Shown here one piece after another: positions 46,156-55,200 of a DNA stretch of 64,000 nt. The position numbers were made by a program, and so were the translations under genes. The DNA comes from Laspinema palackyanum D2a (GTDB taxonomy: Bacteria; Cyanobacteriota; Cyanobacteriia; Cyanobacteriales; Laspinemataceae): assembly GCA_025370845.1 (NCBI GenBank), contig JAMXFF010000002.1, forward strand, positions 24,242-88,241. The letters are read 5' to 3'. The notes under the pieces are model-generated. The model saw only the letters and a program-made list of their open reading frames with translations. It ran no database searches and had not been told where the DNA came from. How positions within the stretch are numbered: the first letter of the stretch is position 1; each line of letters opens with the position of its first letter.

Positions 46156-46165
46156 AAGCGATAGC
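46156..46165 (-). promoter_or_regulatory. Shared upstream motif GCTATCGCTT, copy 4
   Basis: Minus strand GCTATCGCTTCAAATGAGTGA, about 35 bp before the 135-aa gene. Confidence 0.55.
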
Positions 46166-46220
46166 GTTTAATGAATTAGTTCCGGGAAACATTATCAAAA
46201 TATTTCCCAGAACTAAATGA

Positions 46221-46589
46221 TTAGTTTACGAAAGCATAAACATTTTGGGCAGATAAACCTCTGATTTTCAATTCAAGAGGATATTTTGCTGTATCGCGAA
46301 TTCGTTTGCTTGGTCGGGGTTCATCCTCACATTTGGCCGTATCGAAATCTACACCTTGTTCAATTGCCCATTGTTTAATTAATTCAGCTTGGTCATGATT
46401 CTGACAACCAATGTAAGTAACAAAGGCTTTGAATGGTTTTGTATCTTCAGATTCTTCCCAATTGAACTGGTTGGATTTTGTAACGCACACAGAAACGTTA
46501 TCAGTCAAGGCAACAACTAAATAATTTCCATGTGGGGAAGATTCTAATATTTCCCCACGGATTCCATTGAAATTGATTGTTCTGTTCAT
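46221..46589 (-). CDS. Unknown 122-aa protein
   Basis: N-terminal beta strands (INFNGIRGEILESSPHGNYL) suggest a small barrel; the C-terminus is charged (EDEPRPSKRIRDTAKYPLEL). No family recognised. Confidence 0.5.
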   Translation of the reverse strand: MNRTINFNGIRGEILESSPHGNYLVVALTDNVSVCVTKSNQFNWEESEDTKPFKAFVTYIGCQNHDQAELIKQWAIEQGVDFDTAKCEDEPRPSKRIRDTAKYPLELKIRGLSAQNVYAFVN

Positions 46590-46670
46590 GATATAATGTG
46601 GTCAAAACGACAACAGTTTAGGTAAATACCGGGTAAGTATGTGGCAGATGTTGGGTCTGCCACATTTTCA

Positions 46671-46916
46671 TTAGACCTGGACAAATTGCCGAACAAAGTC
46701 AGGAACTTGCGGAACTTCTTGCGGTTCTTCCTCGTAACTATCTAACCAAATCCATTCAGAATTAGAATAGGTGACTGAACGAAGAAGATTATCTTCACAA
46801 GCAACAATCAAGGAATTGCCACAAACCTGAAATACTCGTTTGATTCGATGGTCCCAATCGAACAATTCATTGAGTTTGATTAGAAATTCAGAAACGGATA
46901 AATGATGAAAGTTCAT
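46671..46916 (-). CDS. Unknown 81-aa protein
   Basis: LIKLNELFDWDHRIKRVFQV then a beta segment and an acidic tail EEEPQEVPQVPDFV. No family recognised; has the shared upstream motif. Confidence 0.45.
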   Translation of the reverse strand: MNFHHLSVSEFLIKLNELFDWDHRIKRVFQVCGNSLIVACEDNLLRSVTYSNSEWIWLDSYEEEPQEVPQVPDFVRQFVQV

Positions 46917-46945
46917 GAGAAAAAGACAATAAACTTCACCAATTC

Positions 46946-46955
46946 AGGCGATAGC
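46946..46955 (-). promoter_or_regulatory. Shared upstream motif GCTATCGCCT, copy 5
   Basis: Minus strand GCTATCGCCTGAATTGGTGA, about 30 bp before the 81-aa gene; one base differs from the other copies. Confidence 0.5.
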
Positions 46956-47297
46956 CCAGATTGAATAAACTCAACAATCAACTCAGCAATTTCAAGGGTC
47001 AATAATGTTCAGTTTGTGATTAGAGGCGCTCGTATCGTAATCAGGTGTTGTGCTTGTGGTGGTAACATCCACAAGTGTATAATCTAAAATTGTTATAAAC
47101 TCGTAATCTATGGCGCGGGCGTGATAATCCATTGAAACGTAACATCATCGCCATAATTGACACTGGATGATAAGTTAAGCGTTATGGCGATCGCTTCTAC
47201 TAAAAAACCACCCAACCAATAAAGGGACAGACAACAAAATTAACGAAAAAAACCCAACCAATAAAGGCGCAGGCAACCAAATCAACGCACGTCCCCA
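46956..47297. other. Non-coding region with diverged repeats
   Basis: About 340 bp. Contains GCGCTCGTATCGTAATC-type units (47030-47150), a GCGATCGC site near 47190, and AAAAACCCAACCAATAAAGG units (47205 and 47250) that are partial copies of the terminator at 47298. No gene. Confidence 0.55.
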
Positions 47298-47330
47298 ATA
47301 AAAAACCCAACCAATAGTAGGTTGGGTGAT
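47298..47330 (-). terminator. Rho-independent terminator after the 185-aa gene
   Basis: Minus strand ACCCAACCTA / GGTTGGGT, short loop, then TTTTTT. Partial copies of its 3' arm are repeated further downstream. Confidence 0.85.
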
Positions 47331-47338
47331 AATTACTT

Positions 47339-47896
47339 CTATGTTTTGCGTGGAATTAATTGATTCTTAGCTAATTGATTCCGATGTGGAATAAGTGGAA
47401 GTTTTGTTGTCGTTTTGGTGTGGGTATTCTTTGACCGGGTAGAAGGTTTAGGGATATTGTTGCAGAATTTGATGAGAGTATCGTAATTCATTGATGCTAA
47501 TAAATCGAACACTTTAAATGTCCATCCTAATGAGGCGATCGCCTCAACAATTAATTGAGTTTCTGGTAATTCATATTTTCCCAAATTCCAATCCTGAATA
47601 TATTTGAGAAACAATGGCATTGACTGACCCGGGAACCATTTCTTCCAAGCCACTGTTGTTGCCGATTCTGATTCAGTTTTTAGTATCTGTTCCACTTCCA
47701 TCTTCGATTTCCATTGATTAACTATGGATGTTGGAAATCTGAAATCTATGATTGTTAGGCGATCGCCACTTTGTAAGAATTGTGGAATTGGATAATCATA
47801 TTGCCATCCAATCAGTTTTCGGTTTGGATATTTATGATATGCCACCCATGCTGAAATTAGTCCAAACCCCCGTTGATGATAGATAATGTATTCCAT
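47339..47896 (-). CDS. Short DHH-phosphoesterase-like protein, probably inactive
   Basis: 185 aa. IIYHQRGFGLISAWVAYHKY, RKLIGWQYDYPIP and LTIIDFRFP follow the start of DHH-type phosphoesterases (IYH-x-x-C-x-D-G-x-x-A-A-W-x-A ... VDF). The metal-binding Asp of the first motif is replaced (HQRGFG), and the DHH and second-domain motifs are missing. The Lys/Thr-rich C-terminal tail looks disordered. It may be a degenerate or repurposed member. Starts immediately after the stop of the 180-aa gene (TAAATG). Confidence 0.5.
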   Translation of the reverse strand: MEYIIYHQRGFGLISAWVAYHKYPNRKLIGWQYDYPIPQFLQSGDRLTIIDFRFPTSIVNQWKSKMEVEQILKTESESATTVAWKKWFPGQSMPLFLKYIQDWNLGKYELPETQLIVEAIASLGWTFKVFDLLASMNYDTLIKFCNNIPKPSTRSKNTHTKTTTKLPLIPHRNQLAKNQLIPRKT

Positions 47897-48439
47897 TTAC
47901 ATCCATCCTTGAACACTGCGATTATATTGATTAAATTCTGCTGATTGCATTTTCGATTGTAAGTCTGATAAAGTAATTCCCAATAATTCGGCTAAATCTT
48001 CTTGCATAATTAAGGATTCTCCATCAATGACTTGGAATCTTACAATTTGCCCATTGAATTCAAAATGATTGTTCCCGGCTTCTCTAGCTGATTGAATCCT
48101 AGTATTAATTCTTTCTATCACTGACCGATACATTATTTGTTCTGCATACGGATTATCATTTTCACATTCGGTTTGTACAAACTCCACATAATCTGATACC
48201 GAAATACATAAAATTGATAATTTTGACCCTATTATTGTGCATCGTTTTAGTTCTTTTCCTGATTTATTTACCCAATCCACTAAATGTTGGGGGTCTTTTT
48301 GTATCAGTTTGGCTGCTGATTTTATTTCAATGTGGTATTTGTTTTGAATACTTGCTACTGATATTCCCTTTCCTATTCGGAACAAGTCTATTGTTTCTAA
48401 ACTGATATGGTATGTCTTTCTTCCAAATCCGCTAGACAT
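47897..48439 (-). CDS. Unknown 180-aa protein
   Basis: Helical with a possible DNA-binding stretch (GISVASIQNKYHIEIKSAAK) near the start and QEDLAELLGITLSDLQSKMQ near the end, both with helix-turn-helix-like spacing. No firm family; Rha/antirepressor-like proteins have comparable layout. Forms a two-gene unit with the DHH-like gene. Confidence 0.5.
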   Translation of the reverse strand: MSSGFGRKTYHISLETIDLFRIGKGISVASIQNKYHIEIKSAAKLIQKDPQHLVDWVNKSGKELKRCTIIGSKLSILCISVSDYVEFVQTECENDNPYAEQIMYRSVIERINTRIQSAREAGNNHFEFNGQIVRFQVIDGESLIMQEDLAELLGITLSDLQSKMQSAEFNQYNRSVQGWM

Positions 48440-48642
48440 TTTTCTATTGAGGTGAAGTGCTGATTTTATTTTAACATATCCCCCAAAAAATACTTGGCAA
48501 TTATTAGGGTATTTTGATAAAATAATTAAATTTTGAGATAAAGCAAATGTCTGTACTTCTTTGACATTTTTTGGTTGATACGTCGGTAGATAAGTGATAA
48601 CCCTAAGTCTGTTATCTACAAAGTTTTTGAAGCAAATAATGT

Positions 48643-48671
48643 TTGACTATTCAGATTGAGTATGCTAGAAT
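48643..48671 (+). promoter_or_regulatory. Consensus-like promoter for a small RNA
   Basis: TTGACT (48643-48648), 17-bp spacer, TAGAAT (48666-48671). Expected start near 48679. No gene follows on this strand, only the structured stretch below. Confidence 0.75.
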
Positions 48672-48678
48672 AATTAAT

Positions 48679-48802
48679 GATTCTGGATAAAACCCTAAAC
48701 AGGGGAGGAGGGGAAAACCCGAATCAAAACCCGTGGTAACATCAGTATCTCCAAAAGTCCGTAATCCTCCTATACCTCGATTAAATTTGGGGTATTTTTT
48801 TT
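48679..48802 (+). ncRNA. Small RNA candidate, about 120 nt
   Basis: Follows the promoter above. AGGAGG (48706) pairs with CCTCCT (48766), with GGGAAAACCC between, and the end is a terminator hairpin ATACCTC / GGGGTAT followed by eight Ts (48795-48802). No open frame of note. The AGGAGG in a stem is Shine-Dalgarno-like, so it could be a short leader transcript, but there is no start codon at the right place. Confidence 0.6.
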
Positions 48803-48837
48803 GATGAATATTGTAAAATAATGTGCTAAAATATTGA

Positions 48838-48908
48838 TTGATAGATGCATGATTGGTTGTTGACCCACAACCAGTTAAACCTCTGAGAGTGGTTCTCAGG
48901 GGTTTTTT
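48838..48908 (+). ncRNA. Second small RNA candidate, about 70 nt
   Basis: A TAAAAT box at about 48826 precedes two hairpins: GGTTGT / ACAACC (48855/48867) and the terminator CCTCTGAGA / TCTCAGGGG (48880/48894) followed by Ts. It immediately follows the first small RNA and points towards the Bro-N gene, converging on it. Confidence 0.45.
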
Positions 48909-48943
48909 CGTAAAAACCGTTAATCTGATTTGGGAGTGGATTA

Positions 48944-49747
48944 TTATGCAGATTGAGATATGGGTGAAGAAGTAAGTAAACGATTGATAGTGCCAGGGGG
49001 AAGTTCTAACAATTTTTCTAATGCGGGCAGTGAGGATTTATCTTTTTTACCAAGATATTTAGGTAATTTGTCTGATAAATACATCCGATTGAACCAATCT
49101 CGAAATTCGGGTAAGTATAAATTTTCATACGCACTGGCAGTAACAATTCGACCATCAGGGTAATGATGTCGATAAGATTGCCGAATTGTATCCGGGTTGA
49201 TTCCCAGGCCGTGAAGATGATTCGACCAACATAGTCCAACCGAAATATCAGGATAAGCATTATCCGGCAATACATACCCATTGGCTTCTAGGTCCCTCAC
49301 CAAATCGATGACTTCCCGGAAGATTGTGAAATGTCCCAACGGAGCCTTGTTCTTCGTCCCATCCAGCAATAATCTCTGATACCAGAAAGGGGCCATCGGT
49401 TTACCCGAGACACTGTAAAATCCTTCTTGGCGGATAGCGGGGAGCACTTCGGTGTGAATCCAACGATTCATGGCTTTTCCCAACTCAGTCCGGGACCGCG
49501 ACACAAACATAGTAAGGGCAGGCTCAGATAAAAGCATCATCTCTTGATTGCCGCCCTTGGTTTGAAGGTGTTGGCTAGTTACAAACTCCTCGCCCAAATC
49601 CTCTACCAGTAAGGATTTTAGCGCGGTGACAGTTGTCGATGACCTGATTGCTGTCAATACATCCTTGGCAACAAACCACGGTTTCCCATTGATAATGACA
49701 ATGCGGACTTGATTGGTATTGAAGTTGAAAATTGATAGATTAGTCAT
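48944..49747 (-). CDS. Bro-N domain (phage antirepressor-like) protein
   Basis: 267 aa from the ATG at 49747 (an in-frame TTG four codons earlier overlaps GGAG and is rejected). The Bro-N domain is clear: LSIFNFNTNQVRIVIINGKP, WFVAKDVLTAI and LLSEPALTMFVSRSRTELGK with RWIHTEVLPAIRQ. The C-terminal half is an unknown domain with WFNRMYLSDKLPKYLG. Bro-N proteins bind DNA and act as antirepressors in phages. The first 20 residues are nearly identical to those of the neighbouring gene, a recent duplication of the Bro-N start. Confidence 0.8.
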   Translation of the reverse strand: MTNLSIFNFNTNQVRIVIINGKPWFVAKDVLTAIRSSTTVTALKSLLVEDLGEEFVTSQHLQTKGGNQEMMLLSEPALTMFVSRSRTELGKAMNRWIHTEVLPAIRQEGFYSVSGKPMAPFWYQRLLLDGTKNKAPLGHFTIFREVIDLVRDLEANGYVLPDNAYPDISVGLCWSNHLHGLGINPDTIRQSYRHHYPDGRIVTASAYENLYLPEFRDWFNRMYLSDKLPKYLGKKDKSSLPALEKLLELPPGTINRLLTSSPISQSA

Positions 49748-49811
49748 CGTATTCTCCAAAATTAGCTAGGGATTTACAGTGGGACTGAGGACTCCCAGCC
49801 CCCCGTTATTT

Positions 49812-50462
49812 TTACTCGGGCAAGCAAATCTGTTCTAGTTTGGTATCCAGTTCATTGGCGACTGCTGGGAACTCATGGATACAGTCATCTGGCAATTCAA
49901 ACCATTCACCACGCATCCAATAGGCTGAATAATACTCGTGCAAAGATGTCTCTAATGCCACCATATCGAAGGTAAACACCCGATGAACTAGAGTAACCTC
50001 TAAAGGTGTCCCGGTCTGTAAAGAAGACATTCGTTTATAAGGCTGCTTACTCATACCGATTTTGCACCAACCGTTAGGAGTTTTAGCTAGGTAAATAAAC
50101 CCCGAATTGTCTGCGTACTGTGGATTATCGGCGGTAAAGTTTATGAAATCAGCAGATTGTCGCATAGAGGATAACTTACTCGTTAGCCATTTACGGAAGG
50201 GTTTAGTTTGAGGTTTGCGGGAAGAGAACACCAAAGTGTACATCCCAGACTCCGAAACAATTGTAGTATCTTGTTCCCGACCAATAGCGTCGGTTATACC
50301 TACGGTATCCTTCTCGTCGTCATCTAACCGAGTCAGTGCGTCACGGGAGTTTTTGATTTCCAGCACTTCACACAAATCCTTAGCGACGAACCAAGGTTTC
50401 CCATCAATGATAACGATGCGGACTTGGTTGTTGTGGAAGTTGAAAATTGATAAATTAGTCAT
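49812..50462 (-). CDS. Bro-N + T5orf172 (GIY-YIG-type) fusion protein
   Basis: 216 aa. N-terminal Bro-N (LSIFNFHNNQVRIVIIDGKP, WFVAKDLCEVLEI, YTLVFSSRKPQTKPFRKWL) is followed by a T5orf172 domain (SGFIYLAKTPNGWCKIGMSK with the K-I-G strand, YKRMSSLQTGTPLEVTLVHR, LHEYYSAYWMRGEWFELPDD). The same C-terminal domain is on a different N-terminal head at 43118, and a broken copy lies at 50505. Likely phage-type regulator or nuclease. Confidence 0.8.
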   Translation of the reverse strand: MTNLSIFNFHNNQVRIVIIDGKPWFVAKDLCEVLEIKNSRDALTRLDDDEKDTVGITDAIGREQDTTIVSESGMYTLVFSSRKPQTKPFRKWLTSKLSSMRQSADFINFTADNPQYADNSGFIYLAKTPNGWCKIGMSKQPYKRMSSLQTGTPLEVTLVHRVFTFDMVALETSLHEYYSAYWMRGEWFELPDDCIHEFPAVANELDTKLEQICLPE

Positions 50463-50504
50463 GGTATTCTCTGAGATTAGTTAGGGGTTTACTTAGGGGC
50501 TGAC

Positions 50505-50640
50505 CTTATCCGACGCCCCAAATTGGTCTACTTCATTGGCGATCGCTATCCACTCACGAACGCACTCTTCTGTTCACTCAAACCATTCCTGGCGGTAAGC
50601 GCAGCACGAAGCTTGCATAGCTAATACTTGCCTGTGTCCG
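50505..50640 (-). pseudogene. Fragment of a third T5orf172-domain gene
   Basis: Minus-strand reading gives LAMQASCCAYRQEWFE, a TGA stop, then TEECVREWIAIANEVDQFGA, which lines up with LETSLHEYYSAYWMRGEWFE and CIHEFPAVANELD of the intact gene at 49812. No N-terminal part remains. A decayed C-terminal remnant. Confidence 0.75.
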
Positions 50641-50725
50641 GAGAGCTTGGTGCCTCTGATTGTTTTTCCGTTCCCTGATTTGATAAAATTAGACAATGAC
50701 TTCTATTTGGGTTTGGGTTTTACAC

Positions 50726-50750
50726 AGCCAGGATTACCTCCTGGCTTTTT
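50726..50750 (+). terminator. Plus-strand hairpin terminator with no gene upstream
   Basis: AGCCAGGA / TCCTGGCT, loop TTACC, then TTTTT. Together with a TGATAAAAT box at about 50679 it may define a 60-nt small RNA. Confidence 0.7.
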
Positions 50751-50877
50751 CCCCAATTAATGCACACCTGAATATTCCCTGTTTCTATTTTATTAAATCT
50801 CTTCTTCTTTTATTACTCTTTTCGACAAATCTTATCCATCTTTTTTAACCCTGATTATCTCAATCACTCAATCACTA

Positions 50878-50933
50878 TCACAAAAACAAAAACAAAAACA
50901 AAAACAGAATCAATAACAGAAACAGAAACAAGT
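50878..50933. repeat. AAACAA / CAGAAA hexamer tract before the caspase gene
   Basis: ACAAAAACAAAAACAAAAAC followed by CAGAATC and AACAGAAACAGAAAC units, ending about 25 bp before the caspase-like gene start. Belongs to the dispersed CAGAAA family of this window. Confidence 0.75.
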
Positions 50934-50957
50934 GTAAGAAAGAGAGGAGAGGAAAAG

Positions 50958-51659
50958 ATGAGAGGATGGAATGTAGGAAAGATAGGGAAATCAATACATA
51001 TAGGAGTAAATGAATCATCCATAAATAGCAGACCATTGAAATATTGTGAAGACGATGCTTTGGCAATGGCAAGGATAGCTTATAGTCAAGGATGGTCACC
51101 AACACCATTATTTGGTCAAGAAGCTAAATATGAAACGGTTAAAAAGTTAATAAAATCAGCAGCAGAAGAATTGGAAGGCGGAGATATATTTTGGTTGAGT
51201 TTCAGTGGTCATGGATGTAAGGTGTTGGATAATTTAGGGAATGAATTTGATGGATATGATGAATCATTGGTGTTACAGGATAAACTACTCATCGATGATG
51301 AATTACATGAGTGGTGGTCATTATTCAAACCCGGAGTAAGAATTTTAGTAATCTTAGATTGTTGTCATAGTGGAGGATTTGATGTACCAGAACCTAAAAC
51401 AAAATCATGTCCAGTGATAGAAGCATCAGGAATTTTATTAGCATCTTGTGCATATTCACAAGTTTCTCGCTTAGGTAATGGTTATGGAGCCTTCACTGAG
51501 AAATTATTACAAATATGGAATGGGGGTAAATTTCAAGGAAATTATTCATCGATGCTAGATGCGGCGGCAAAGAAACTTATCCCCCGACAAAGACCCCAAT
51601 ATGTTAAATTTGGAGTAAATGATGAACAATTCAATGACTTGGAGGTATTTAAAATATGA
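50958..51659 (+). CDS. Caspase-like (metacaspase/orthocaspase) peptidase
   Basis: 233 aa. The p20-like domain begins KSIHIGVNESS; catalytic His85 lies in WLSFSGHGCKV and the catalytic Cys (136) in ILDCCHSGGFD, both in perfect context. Substrate-pocket acids DGYDES are present. No extra death-fold or effector domain is fused. Such peptidases cut after Arg/Lys and serve regulated proteolysis or cell death in bacteria; some are effectors of defence systems. Overlaps the next gene by 4 bp, so a partner protein is co-translated. Converges on the polymerase operon. Confidence 0.85.
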   Translation: MRGWNVGKIGKSIHIGVNESSINSRPLKYCEDDALAMARIAYSQGWSPTPLFGQEAKYETVKKLIKSAAEELEGGDIFWLSFSGHGCKVLDNLGNEFDGYDESLVLQDKLLIDDELHEWWSLFKPGVRILVILDCCHSGGFDVPEPKTKSCPVIEASGILLASCAYSQVSRLGNGYGAFTEKLLQIWNGGKFQGNYSSMLDAAAKKLIPRQRPQYVKFGVNDEQFNDLEVFKI

Positions 51660-51979
51660 GTAAAACATTAAGTGATTACCGAAATGAATATGGAGAAGAA
51701 TTTAGAGCAGGATATCAAACATTGGCAGGTGGAGGACCAAATAACACAACAGCAAAAGTCTGGAGAATCTTAAGTAGAGAAGATATTAGGGACTCATCAG
51801 GGAAACAAATTCCTTGGGTAGTTGCTGAAGGAGCTTCAACGGAATTAGAAGCATGGGAATTATTTGAGAAAAATCTAGCGGCACTGAAAACTCCCTTTGA
51901 ATTTGATAATCCAGGTGATGAATTTGACCCAAACTTTGTCTGGGAGTCCAATCCCTTAGAAGGTTTCCCTCCACAATAA
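51656..51979 (+). CDS. Unknown 107-aa partner of the caspase-like gene
   Basis: Begins MSKTLSDYRNEYGEEFRAGY; acidic, with LSREDIRDSSGKQIPWVVAE and a Pro/Phe-rich acidic tail. No family recognised. The ATGA overlap with the peptidase suggests an inhibitor, substrate or adaptor; inference. Confidence 0.6.
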   Translation: MSKTLSDYRNEYGEEFRAGYQTLAGGGPNNTTAKVWRILSREDIRDSSGKQIPWVVAEGASTELEAWELFEKNLAALKTPFEFDNPGDEFDPNFVWESNPLEGFPPQ

Positions 51980-52080
51980 ACCAGCCGATGCAAGTCACCT
52001 ACCCACAAAGCATTTCACAAACACACTGACCGCACCAGGTATTGCCCGAGTGCGGTCATAGTGATGCAAGTCAAGTTTGG

Positions 52081-52212
52081 TCATGCAAGTTTCATGATTT
52101 TTGCTCGTACTTGACAATAAATACTGTCATAGCCATCATCATCAATTTGGGGCATTTGTTTTAGCGCCCTTTTTATGGCATTAATCTCCAAAGCACTCAG
52201 TTCAATTTTCAT
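52081..52212 (-). CDS. 43-aa ORF at the end of the polymerase operon
   Basis: MKIELSALEINAIKRALKQM and then DDDGYDSIYCQVRAKIMKLA. AAAGGTGA lies just before the ATG at 52212, and it follows the 1182-aa gene by 44 bp on the same strand. Looks like a genuine small helical protein. Too short for a family call. Confidence 0.55.
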   Translation of the reverse strand: MKIELSALEINAIKRALKQMPQIDDDGYDSIYCQVRAKIMKLA

Positions 52213-52256
52213 TCACCTTTGATGTTTGCTCTAGTTTATAGGTTAGACGAGTTTTA

Positions 52257-55200
52257 TTAGAGAGGAGAAAAGATAGTTTCGTGAAGTTTAGGGATTCGGC
52301 GAACATAAGCCTGAATTTGCCGACCTTCTGGAATAGCAACACAACCCAAAAATAAACTACCAATAGGAGTTGGAACATTGCCCGTTCTTCCACATTGAAC
52401 AAAGACAATTTGACGAGTAGTTCCTGATGGAGTAACAAACTCCTCTGTCCACATAGTTACTTGTTCATCCCAATCAGCAAACATATAATTCTGGTCACCT
52501 AGTGCTGGATAAATCACATAAGATTTTCTAGGTTTTCCTTGAACAGTCACCTCAACCGAGTTTTCGCTTAAAGTTCCATCCGACTTGCGATAAGATTCAA
52601 TTTGGGCAAAAATGATTTGACCGACTTCAATACTGGTAATGTTTTTCGTCTCTACAACTCCCAAATTTAGATAAGATTTGGGGTCAGGGCCTTTAGTTAC
52701 AATAACAATCGAGTCGGTTTTGTTTTCTTGTTTCTTTTGTCGGGGATGAGGACGTTCATCACTGATATAAATACTTTGGTCCTCAGCCGACACATAAAAA
52801 TATTGAGATTCAGGTAAAGTTCCATTCAGAACAATATTTCCTTGTTTATCTTGATAAGAGGTAGTTTGTTGAGATTGAACTCGAACAAAAACCGGGGAAT
52901 TATCAGGGGAATTACCCCCACTGATATCAACATAAACAATTGAAACATCAACTAAAAGATGTCTAAATAAACCTCGATTTCCTTCATTATCTTCATAAGG
53001 AGATTCAGTAGGAGGAGCTTGATTTTTTACCAGGATTTGTCCATTGGGAGATAAGTAAAAATGTCGATTCCCAATCGGTTCATCTAAAACAACTTGATTA
53101 TTGTTGTTTAGATATTCAACATCAACTTGAGTATTTTCAAAAACATAGACAAAACCATCATTATTGGTATAACCAAATTGATTGGGACCAATACTACGAC
53201 GGGATAAAGCGATATCACCAGCTTTATTAACGTAAACAGCCCGACCTTTAGCATCAGGCCAAAGAATCCAAGTAGAACGACTTAAAGACTTTTGAGTACC
53301 AATTAGGACAACATCACGAGGTTTAGAAAAAGGAACATAACTCGCATAATTAGGTGGGTCTTGTTTCTGAATACCATAAATGACAAATTTATATTGACCC
53401 GAAGCTAATTGTGCAGCAATAATATCAGGAAACAGTAAAAAGGGCAGTCCAGCTTTACCCATAGGATGGTCATCAGTATCACCAGCCCGTTCATTATGAG
53501 CTACCCACCAATAAGCGATGGCCCAACTTCTAAGTTTTTCAGCAGCAATTTGGTTATCATAAGCGGCGAATAAACGCCGTTGTAGTTCCATGCGCTGGTC
53601 CTTAGCATCTCGTAATAATTTACGAATGGCTGAATCATCGGTAGAAAGAATACGGACAACATTGGTTAATCGGCGATTATATTCACGTTGACCTTCTCGG
53701 GCATGGTCAATTTGCTGTTGTGTAACTAGACCGGCAGAAATAGGATTAATACCGAATAAATATCGGAATTTATTGGAACCTAGTTTTTCAGGACTAGGAA
53801 ACTCAGCTTCTTTCCAATATTGATTAACTTCCCGAATCATAAAGGAAATCGTATCATCATCAGTTCCTGGAGCGCCCACCTCCATTGGTCGAGAAAGATA
53901 TGCGGCTCGACTTTTATAATCACTTTGCCAAACCGGACGTTTAGCACCTCTTGTTAGAATTTGAGAAACTAACTCTAAAGCCTTAGTATCTCTAGCTAAA
54001 TCATTCTTGAATCTATCTACTTCATCTTGTAAGGCTTGAGAAAGGACTTCCAAGACAGTTCGTCCAGTTCCATCAGGAACGATTTCCTCTGTTAGACCTT
54101 TAGCTTGAGCATACATAATCATACTGGCAACTGCACCAGTTTGATTATCCATACTACGCAAAGCTACTTGTTTGAGAGTATTTTGGATAGGAGATTTGGG
54201 GGCTTTGATAACACTCGGACGACGACGATAATGAGGAGAACTTTCATCATCCCAATCCCGAATACGTTGAGCAATATTGGGTAATTTTTCGGCTTTGATG
54301 GCATTCCCATAATCTCCATCAAAATCCCCACCTTGACCATGAGGAGCTTTTCCATCGATTCCTGTTCCGCCAAAGGTGACATGACTTGTGAAAAACACTC
54401 CATTATATTCGTCATTGGGACTGGGAACACAATCCCATAATTGAATATCTCCCCAATGTCTTACTGGATATCGATAACTAATATGTTCTACTTTCTCCAG
54501 ATGTTTACATGAAAATGTCATATCTCCTAAAGAATCATCAGGTTGAGCCATAAAAGAAGACATACGGACAGCACCATTGATTGCTAATCTCCGCCATTTT
54601 TTCTGAAGAGACCGAGAAACTGCATCAATAACATAAGGATGACGTTCAAGAATTCTATTCTGGTCATAATCCAGCACTAATGACAATGCTGGCATATAGA
54701 CTTCAGCATTATCATCTATCTCATCTTCTGGGTTTCCTCCTGCCCAGATTGCCATCAGTTCATCAAACCATTTATTGGGTAATTCTGTATCTTTTTCATC
54801 AACGGTGATATTATTTCGTTTTGGGCTAAATAGTTGAGCTACTTTATAAACATCCCGAGATGCGATCGCCTCTACTATTTTTTCACATTCAGCCCTTGTT
54901 TCTGGCATAATATCTTGTTCAATGATATCGATTGGAAACCAAGACCAAATCTGAGTACCACCACGACTTTGACGTTCTTGAGCCTCACCTAATGCTGCAA
55001 TATAAACCTTGTCATATATGATTGTAAAACCTGTAACTGAAGGTTTAAAAGTTTTGAAACAACTTTCAGGCAAGACTAAATCAGTTTCTAAATCATCAAC
55101 TGGAGAAACTGTACCTTTGCCCCAAATTCCCTTTTCTCTTTCAATAGGGATTCCCAAGCGAAATTGTATCGGGGTTCTTTCCCGAATAAGTTGTTGGTCT

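Noticed and set aside
41000..48440. Integron gene-cassette array
   Set aside because: Genes are cassette-like, but I find no attC-type paired boxes (RYYYAAC/GTTRRRY) after each gene and no integrase.
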